DNA of 20,634 bases, from NCBI GenBank assembly GCA_025464925.1, contig JAODMS010000231.1:1-20634 (forward strand), given 5' to 3'. Positions 16,520-20,634 of this stretch are shown piece by piece. Under the pieces are notes generated by a model. It made no database searches and had not been told where the DNA came from. It saw only the letters and a list, made by a program, of their open reading frames with translations. Both the position numbers and the translations under genes were made by a program. Origin of the DNA: Arthrobacter sp. (GTDB lineage: Bacteria > Actinomycetota > Actinomycetes > Actinomycetales > Micrococcaceae). Each line of letters starts with the position of its first letter. The stretch's first letter is position 1.

Positions 16520-17197
16520 GTGACAACAGCCGGCCCCGGACGCCCCCGCAAGCAGCAGCCCTCCCGGCCGGGAGCCACGGCCCGTGACGAGATCCTTGAT
16601 GCCGCCGCGGAACTGTTCACCACCCGGGGCTATGCCACCACGTCCACCCGCTCCATCGCCGAGGCCGTGGGGATCCGCCAGTCCTCGCTCTACCACCACT
16701 TCAGCACCAAGGACGACATTCTCGAGGTCCTGCTGGCGGGCACCGTGGCCGGCGGCCTCTCCTTTGCCCGCGCGGTCTGTTCGGGGAACGACGGAGACGG
16801 CAGCCCGGCGGCGGCTGGGGCGCGGCTCCACGCCGTCGCGCTCTATGACGGAACCCAGCTGTGCGACGCCCGTTGGAACCTCGGGGTGCTCTACCACCTG
16901 CCGGAGGCGCGCGGCGCGCGGTTCCGCAGCTTTATGGATGACAGACGGGAACTCCGGGGACTGTACCAGCGGCTGGGTGCGGAACTGCCCGACAACGGCT
17001 GGACCAGCACCGGCCAGAACGGAGAGCTGGCCTTTCGGCTCGTGGAGTCCCTGGTCAGCCTCCGCGCCGACGGGCTGTCCACTCCCGGCTCTCCCCTTCA
17101 GGCGGCCGACGCCGGCATGGTCCTCAGCGGCCTCGGGGAAAACCTCCCTGTAATCCGGGCACAAAGCGCGGCGCTCCTGGCACGCATCGCCGGATAG
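16520..17197 (+). CDS. TetR-family transcriptional regulator
   Basis: 225-residue regulator. The N-terminal DNA-binding domain (about 20-70) shows ARDEILDAAAELFTTRGYAT, then SIAEAVGIRQSSLYHHFSTK with the recognition helix near residues 52-60, and KDDILEVLL. The C-terminal ligand domain is unassigned. It is divergent from the permease-deiminase-carboxylase operon, so it most likely controls that operon and itself. I start at GTG 16520: two ATGs just upstream are out of frame, and the frame, though open further 5', reads into non-coding-looking sequence overlapping the permease 5' end. No good ribosome site precedes the GTG. The effector could be guanidine, urea or an intermediate, but nothing in the sequence tells which. 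Confidence 0.82.
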   Translation: MTTAGPGRPRKQQPSRPGATARDEILDAAAELFTTRGYATTSTRSIAEAVGIRQSSLYHHFSTKDDILEVLLAGTVAGGLSFARAVCSGNDGDGSPAAAGARLHAVALYDGTQLCDARWNLGVLYHLPEARGARFRSFMDDRRELRGLYQRLGAELPDNGWTSTGQNGELAFRLVESLVSLRADGLSTPGSPLQAADAGMVLSGLGENLPVIRAQSAALLARIAG

Positions 17198-17277
17198 CCG
17201 GAGGCCGCCCAGCCCGCCGGCACGGCGCCATCATCGGACCCGGCACCGTCGTTGGCGCCAGGCCTGACTCCTCCGCT

Positions 17278-17310
17278 CGCGGGCTCGCCTCCGGCGGCAG
17301 GGGAGCCGCG
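17278..17310 (+). terminator. Weak GC-rich hairpin after the TetR gene
   Basis: Arms 17278-17286 and 17303-17310 pair over 8 positions with one bulged G and a 16-base loop. There is no T-run. It could end the regulator transcript, but it may be chance in such GC-rich sequence. Confidence 0.25.
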
Positions 17311-17317
17311 CCGTTGG

Positions 17318-17323
17318 TAAGAT
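17318..17323 (+). promoter_or_regulatory. Candidate -10 box, leaderless gene
   Basis: TAAGAT, 7 bases ahead of the GTG at 17331, matches TANNNT and sits where a transcript would begin at the start codon. The context CCGTTGGTAAGAT closely resembles CCGTTGCTAAGCT ahead of the GntR gene. Confidence 0.4.
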
Positions 17324-17330
17324 TCCTGTA

Positions 17331-17903
17331 GTGACCCTCCTTGATTCGAATCCCCAGCCCGTCACTGTGTCCGTTGCACGTACTGTTCAGCAGGGCCGGA
17401 CCCGCCAGGCCAGCGCGTGGGCCCATGCAGGCCAGGAACTCGCCCGAGAATGGCCGGGCTATCTTGGCTCCGGATGGGTCCGCTCGGCCGCAGATTCAAA
17501 CGAATGGCACATGCTGTACCGCTTTGCCGATGCCGGCCTGCTCGACGACTGGGAGCAGTCCGACGAACGGCGCTGGTGGATCGACAGCGCGGCAGACCTA
17601 GTGGAAGTCACGCAGATTGAGCGGCGCACGGGCATCGAGGGCTGGTTCGCGCAGCCCGGCGATATCCGCCTCACCGTGCCCGAGACTGTGGTGCCTCCCC
17701 GGTGGAAACAGATGGTAAGCATCTTTTTGCCCTTTTTTCCGCTCAGCCTGCTGGCCAATTTCCTGCTGCACCCGCTGACCCGGGAATGGCCCCTGACGTT
17801 CCAGGTGCTGCTGGCCACCTGTCTCCTCACCCCGCTGATGACATATGTCTTTCTTCCCGCCACCACCAGGCTGTTGGGACCATGGCTTCGGAAGAAGCGC
17901 TGA
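17331..17903 (+). CDS. ABM-domain-like protein with two C-terminal membrane helices
   Basis: 190 residues. Residues about 10-100 look like the antibiotic-biosynthesis-monooxygenase/dimeric alpha-beta barrel type (repeated aromatic pattern with WHMLYRFADAGLLDDWEQS), and two hydrophobic segments follow at about 127-147 and 155-176, ending in a basic tail LRKKR. Such ABM-plus-membrane proteins are commonly annotated only as antibiotic biosynthesis monooxygenase; no catalytic function can be assigned. No ribosome site precedes the GTG start, and a -10-like box 7 bases upstream suggests a leaderless mRNA. It stands alone, downstream of the TetR gene and convergent with the small gene after it. Confidence 0.72.
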   Translation: MTLLDSNPQPVTVSVARTVQQGRTRQASAWAHAGQELAREWPGYLGSGWVRSAADSNEWHMLYRFADAGLLDDWEQSDERRWWIDSAADLVEVTQIERRTGIEGWFAQPGDIRLTVPETVVPPRWKQMVSIFLPFFPLSLLANFLLHPLTREWPLTFQVLLATCLLTPLMTYVFLPATTRLLGPWLRKKR

Positions 17904-18053
17904 CAGGTGCTGGGAAAGAGTGCAAGCCGTCCCACTCCTCCATGCTTCAACTCCAGTCAGCCCCCCCGCTGATGAAAAGCGCATGCCGGCCTGCGCAAGG
18001 AAGCCCGGCCGGACCGGATCCTGGGACCGGAACTCCAAAGAGCGGTACAGGAG

Positions 18054-18356
18054 TTAAGGGGCCGCCACCGTCTCGATGGCGACCGTCTCGATGATTCGGG
18101 TCGAGGGCTCACCGACCAGCGCCGGCGCCGTCACACCGGTTTTCCAGGTGCCGTTCTGCAGCCGGGCCAGGAAGTCCACGGCCGCCTCCCGCGTATCGAA
18201 ATCCATCTCCAGCATCACGTAGTCCTCCTGGTCCAGCGGACGCGAGATCCGGTAGGACCGCACCCCCGAAGCCGCCCGGTCCAGCGGGTCACTGTCGAAG
18301 GCGCTCCTCCACATGCCGAAGTCCCGGACCTGGTGTTCTATCTGCAGGGTAATCAT
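18054..18356 (-). CDS. Small soluble protein of unknown function
   Basis: 100 residues, no signal peptide or membrane segment. The pattern ITLQIEHQVRDFGMWRSAF near the N-terminus and the alternating strand/helix periodicity suggest a ferredoxin-like (dimeric alpha-beta barrel) fold related to ABM or cyclase-type small proteins, notable beside the ABM-like gene at 17331. AGGAG lies 5 bases before the ATG, a strong start. The C-terminus holds a short repeat (IIETVAIETVAAP). I do not recognise a specific family and assign no function. Confidence 0.7.
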   Translation of the reverse strand: MITLQIEHQVRDFGMWRSAFDSDPLDRAASGVRSYRISRPLDQEDYVMLEMDFDTREAAVDFLARLQNGTWKTGVTAPALVGEPSTRIIETVAIETVAAP

Positions 18357-18385
18357 GGGCGCTCCTGTCGACGTTCTACACGCCC

Positions 18386-18391
18386 ACCATA
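18386..18391 (-). promoter_or_regulatory. Possible -10 box of the small gene
   Basis: TATGGT on the minus strand, identical to the -10 box of the apionate operon including the following GG. A weak TTACTG is 18 bases upstream, and a GGCCC/GGGCC inverted repeat (18392-18404) fills the spacer. Confidence 0.3.
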
Positions 18392-18426
18392 GGCCCTCCG
18401 GGCCGGTCCCAGTAAGACGCCGGGAC

Positions 18427-18460
18427 GGTTGTTCAGGGAGTCCGGTTGTTCAGGGAGTCC
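18427..18460. repeat. Perfect 2 x 17-bp tandem repeat
   Basis: GGTTGTTCAGGGAGTCC occurs twice with no spacer (18427-18443 and 18444-18460). It is non-coding and lies about 240 bases before the TasA-like start. It could be a slippage duplication or a pair of binding sites. Confidence 0.9.
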
Positions 18461-18696
18461 GGGCACCTCCAGTTGTCTGACGCCGGCACGGTCCGGTGAA
18501 ACTGGTGACCGAGGGGCAGAAACATCGGGAGCTGATCAGTTGTCCAGAAACGCCGATAACAGCGCCTAACTAATCAGGATCCCGAGACCAGCCCCGCCGG
18601 CCCTCGTTGAGGCTCCTACCCTGGGCGGGGTCCGATGGCAGAGCGGGCAGAATCATCAGTCGCTTTCTTTCCGGTCCCCCACAAAAAGGTCTCACT

Positions 18697-19323
18697 ATGA
18701 AAACCCCTTCTGCGCGCGTGCGCAAAATTGCCGCATTCAGTGCCGGCCCCGTTGCAGTGCTTCTCGCCGGCGGCATGGTCTGGCAGGGCTCCCAGGCCGC
18801 TTTCACCGCCACCACCCGCAACGCCGGCAACTCCTGGAGCACCGGAAACGTTGTTCTGAGCGATGATGACCTCGGTGCCGCCGCATTCACGGTCGAGAAC
18901 ATCGTTCCCGACCAGACCGGCCAGAAGTGCATCGTCGTCACCTCCCGCTCCAACGTTCCGGGCGAGGTACGGACCTACACGCAGAACCTGATCGCCTCCC
19001 GCGGCATGGAGGACAGGATCTTCTTTGACCTGGAACAGGGCACCGGCGGATCCTTCAGCGACTGCAACGGCTTCACTCCGGTCGCGAACACCGTCCCGGA
19101 AGCGTCGCTGTCCTTCCTCGCCGCCAACCACAACGACTACGCAACAGGCGGCTCCGCGTGGAAGACCACCGGCACCACCGGAGAAACCCAGAGCTACCGG
19201 GCCACCTGGCGCTTCGATACCACGGGCATGAGCCAGGACGAGATCAACGCCCTCCAGGGTGCCGGGGTCGGCATGGATCTGGTGTGGGAACTGCAGTCCG
19301 CTGACACCCCCGCCCAGCCCTAG
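18697..19323 (+). CDS. TasA/camelysin-like secreted protein (SipW-type substrate)
   Basis: 208 residues. N-terminus: basic MKTPSARVRK, a hydrophobic stretch (about 11-28), then GSQAAFTATTRNAGNSWSTG (31-50), the AF-T-x-T...N-x-(F/W)-x-x-G pattern that follows SipW-type signal peptides in TasA, CalY and relatives. The mature part is rich in Thr, Asn and Asp, with two cysteines (in QKCIVV and FSDCNGF), and looks like a single beta-rich extracellular domain. AAAAAGG lies 7 bases before the ATG; the frame is open 30 codons further but has no better start. The SipW-type peptidase gene follows directly and probably processes it. Roles of relatives include fibre-forming matrix proteins and surface proteases; neither is proven here. 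Confidence 0.75.
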   Translation: MKTPSARVRKIAAFSAGPVAVLLAGGMVWQGSQAAFTATTRNAGNSWSTGNVVLSDDDLGAAAFTVENIVPDQTGQKCIVVTSRSNVPGEVRTYTQNLIASRGMEDRIFFDLEQGTGGSFSDCNGFTPVANTVPEASLSFLAANHNDYATGGSAWKTTGTTGETQSYRATWRFDTTGMSQDEINALQGAGVGMDLVWELQSADTPAQP

Positions 19324-19353
19324 TCTGAAGTCTTCGGCAACAGCAAGGCTTTG

Positions 19354-19436
19354 ACCAGAAACAGGCCCGGTGCTCCCCCGGGTTCATCCGGCTTGCGCTC
19401 TTTGCTCTCGAAGGAGGGCTGGGCCTTGTTTCTGGT
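19354..19436 (+). promoter_or_regulatory. Inverted repeat that pairs over the peptidase start codon
   Basis: Arms 19354-19368 and 19421-19436 pair over 15 positions with one bulged T at 19426, and three more pairs (two of them G-T) extend inward. The TTG start at 19426-19428 is in the 3' arm and the AAGGAGG ribosome site (19411-19417) is in the 52-base loop. In mRNA this should mask the start codon. No T-run follows, so it is not a simple terminator. Confidence 0.65.
19411..19417 (+). promoter_or_regulatory. RBS that decides the TTG start of the peptidase
   Basis: AAGGAGG, 8 bases before TTG at 19426. It is the only strong site in the intergenic stretch, and no in-frame ATG is available before the catalytic motif, so the TTG start is preferred over GTG at 19435. 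Confidence 0.7.
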
Positions 19437-20634
19437 GTCCGAAGCGTCCCGGCTGTATCTGCGGGTGCTTCTGGCCCTGGCCGCGATTGCGGTGCTGCCT
19501 GCCCTGTCGGGCTGGCAGGGCAGCGTGGTCCAGAGCGGATCGATGGAACCCCACATCAGTGCCGGAGACGTTGTTCTCGCCGCCGGTTTCGACGCCGGAG
19601 ATCCGGTGCCCGTCGGCGGCGTGGTCGCATACACCAGCCCGGCGTCCGCCGAGCCCGACGGCGAGGAAAAGACCCGGCTCCACCGGATCGTTGCCGAGAA
19701 CACGGACGGAACGTACGTCACAGCCGGGGACGCCAACGCCGAACCCGACAGCACCCCGTTGGTCCGGGGGCAGATCACCGGCCAGGCCCGGCTCCTGGTG
19801 CCGCGGATCGGGCTTCCCGGCCTGTGGCTGGGCACCGGAAACCTCCCCGCGCTGGCCCTGTGGGCCCTAGCGACTCTGCTCGCGGTGGTTGCAGGGGTGT
19901 ACGGCGCCCGCCCCGCCCGTGGCACCGCAGCGGAAATCGAGGCCCTCCGGGATAGTGAACCTGACGATGACGGCGCTCCCCCGCCGGCACGGGGGGTCCG
20001 GGCCGGCACCGCACTGGCCATCGCGGCGACACTCACGGCCCTGGTCATCGCCGGGGCGGCCGCGTTCGCGTCCGCCGCGTTCACCGCCAGCACTGCCAGC
20101 GCCGCCAACACCTTCAGCGCCGCCGCGGACTGGACGCCGCCGGCCGTCACCATGACCGGCCCCGGAACCACCCTGCGCGACACCGCCACCGTGGCCGCGG
20201 AAGCCGCCGACGCCGAGACCGGCATCCGCGAGGTCGTGATCCAATACCTTCCCGCTGGCGGAACCACCTGGATCCCCCTCTGCGCGGCGGCGGCCGCACC
20301 GTATTCCTGTGCCTGGAATACCCGCACCGTCACCGACGGCGCCTACAGCCGCCGGGCCTGGCCACCGACAACACCGGGCTCACCAGCACCTCGGCCCCGG
20401 CGGACACCACGGTGGTCAACAACTTCTCCGTGGTCCTGGCCGACCCCGGAGAGATCCTGCGCGGCACCCTCAGCCTCGCCACGACCCTGCACAGCCCCGG
20501 GCCCGGAAAATACACCGTCCGGGTCGAGTACTCCCCGGCCGGGGCCGAGAACTGGAAGACCGCCTGCACCAGCCCCGGCTCCCCGTACACCTGCACCTGG
20601 AACACCGCCACGCTCACCGGCGACTATGACCTGC
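19426..20634 (+). CDS. SipW-type signal peptidase fused to a secreted Ig-like-repeat region (partial, apparent frameshift)
   Basis: Runs off the right edge. Residue numbers count from TTG 19426. A first membrane segment (about 11-30) precedes S39 in QSGSMEP, H86 in RLHRIVAE and D102 in AGDANAEPD: the Ser/His/Asp pattern of SipW/Sec11-type peptidases, His replacing the Ser/Lys-type lysine. A second membrane segment (about 142-165) and an acidic linker follow. Then a third hydrophobic stretch (194-218) leads into AAFTASTASAANTFSAA, the motif of SipW-type substrates, and Ig-like repeats with Cys-x8-Cys-x-Trp-Asn-Thr. There is no ATG, GTG or TTG codon between the linker and the third segment, except a GTG right after the second, so it reads as one fusion. 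Similarity moves to another frame at 20353-20358, as if one G were lost. Confidence 0.72.
   Translation, partial: MFLVSEASRLYLRVLLALAAIAVLPALSGWQGSVVQSGSMEPHISAGDVVLAAGFDAGDPVPVGGVVAYTSPASAEPDGEEKTRLHRIVAENTDGTYVTAGDANAEPDSTPLVRGQITGQARLLVPRIGLPGLWLGTGNLPALALWALATLLAVVAGVYGARPARGTAAEIEALRDSEPDDDGAPPPARGVRAGTALAIAATLTALVIAGAAAFASAAFTASTASAANTFSAAADWTPPAVTMTGPGTTLRDTATVAAEAADAETGIREVVIQYLPAGGTTWIPLCAAAAAPYSCAWNTRTVTDGAYSRRAWPPTTPGSPAPRPRRTPRWSTTSPWSWPTPERSCAAPSASPRPCTAPGPENTPSGSSTPRPGPRTGRPPAPAPAPRTPAPGTPPRSPATMTC
20131..20634 (+). repeat. Tandem Ig-like modules with paired cysteines
   Basis: Two modules of about 95 residues: the first ends around CAAAAAPYSCAWNT (from 20281), the second around CTSPGSPYTCTWNT (from 20565, in the shifted frame). 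Both have the form Cys-x8-Cys-x-Trp-Asn-Thr followed by a VTDGAY/LTGDYDL-like strand. The array continues beyond the window. Confidence 0.65.

Larger units (their letters stand above)
18357..18696. other. Gap upstream of the TasA-like gene
   Basis: 340 bases with no credible gene. It contains the candidate promoter of the small minus-strand gene, a perfect 2 x 17-bp tandem repeat (18427-18460), and a hairpin with arms CCCCGCC (18592-18598) and GGCGGGG (18624-18630) enclosing a smaller CCTC/GAGG stem. TACCCT (18617-18622) is a possible -10 box for the plus strand without a good -35. The hairpin lies 66-105 bases before the start codon and could be a leader structure. Confidence 0.45.

Noticed and set aside
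18031..18055. AACTCC/GGAGTT inverted repeat as bidirectional terminator between the converging genes
   Set aside because: The arms are only six bases, the 13-base loop is large and there is no T-run, so evidence is too weak.
20309..20629. 106-codon plus-strand frame at the right end
   Set aside because: Arg/Pro/His-rich shadow in the third frame; repeat-like sequence is in the two other plus frames before and after 20355.
1..20634. CRISPR arrays, tRNA/rRNA genes, IS elements, attachment sites
   Set aside because: No regularly spaced repeats, tRNA-like cloverleafs, transposase-like proteins or paired terminal repeats were seen on either strand.

Overview
The window is very GC-rich, densely packed and lacks any tRNA, rRNA, IS element or CRISPR array. 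Codon use, the many 4-base gene overlaps, probable leaderless genes and protein families (FCD-type GntR, a DUF4193-like remnant, SipW-like peptidase) suggest an actinobacterium, most likely an Arthrobacter/Pseudarthrobacter-like member of the Micrococcaceae. The genus is an inference from overall character, not a marker gene.

Region 1 (8-7117) is a sugar-acid catabolic operon on the minus strand with a divergent FCD-GntR regulator on the plus strand. In transcription order it encodes an MFS transporter, a fused DhaK-DhaL kinase, an RpiB-like isomerase, a TIM-like isomerase, a xylose-isomerase-like TIM-barrel protein and an ApnO-like dehydrogenase. The last five match the decarboxylative D-apionate route: D-apionate -> 3-oxo-isoapionate (ApnO) -> L-erythrulose + CO2 (OiaC) -> L-erythrulose-1-P (LerK) -> D-erythrulose-4-P (LerI) -> D-erythrose-4-P (DerI). 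A consensus-like promoter (TTGACC-17-TATGGT) faces the operon, and its -35 box lies in a perfect 14-bp palindrome, the likely regulator site. The operon may continue past the left edge.

Region 2 (7118-7541) has no intact gene. It carries what looks like the 3' remnant of a DUF4193-type gene.

Region 3 (7542-17197) is a nitrogen operon on the minus strand: APC permease, two DUF1989 proteins (UAAP1/UAAP2 type), a biotin-dependent urea/guanidine carboxylase and allophanate hydrolase, with a divergent TetR regulator. The paired DUF1989 genes favour guanidine (carboxyguanidine deiminase plus guanidine carboxylase) over plain urea. No guanidine-I riboswitch was recognised, so the TetR protein is the obvious regulator candidate.

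Region 4 (17198-18696) holds an ABM-like protein with two membrane segments, a small soluble protein on the opposite strand, and a 340-base gap with a perfect 2 x 17-bp tandem repeat.

Region 5 (18697-20634) is the most unusual part: a TasA/camelysin-like secreted protein followed by a SipW-type (Ser/His/Asp) signal peptidase. The peptidase reads on, in frame, into a second SipW-type signal-peptide-like segment and Ig-like repeats, as if the protease were fused to its own substrate. Its TTG start lies in the 3' arm of a long inverted repeat, and the repeat region shows an apparent one-base frameshift near 20355. The gene runs off the right edge.
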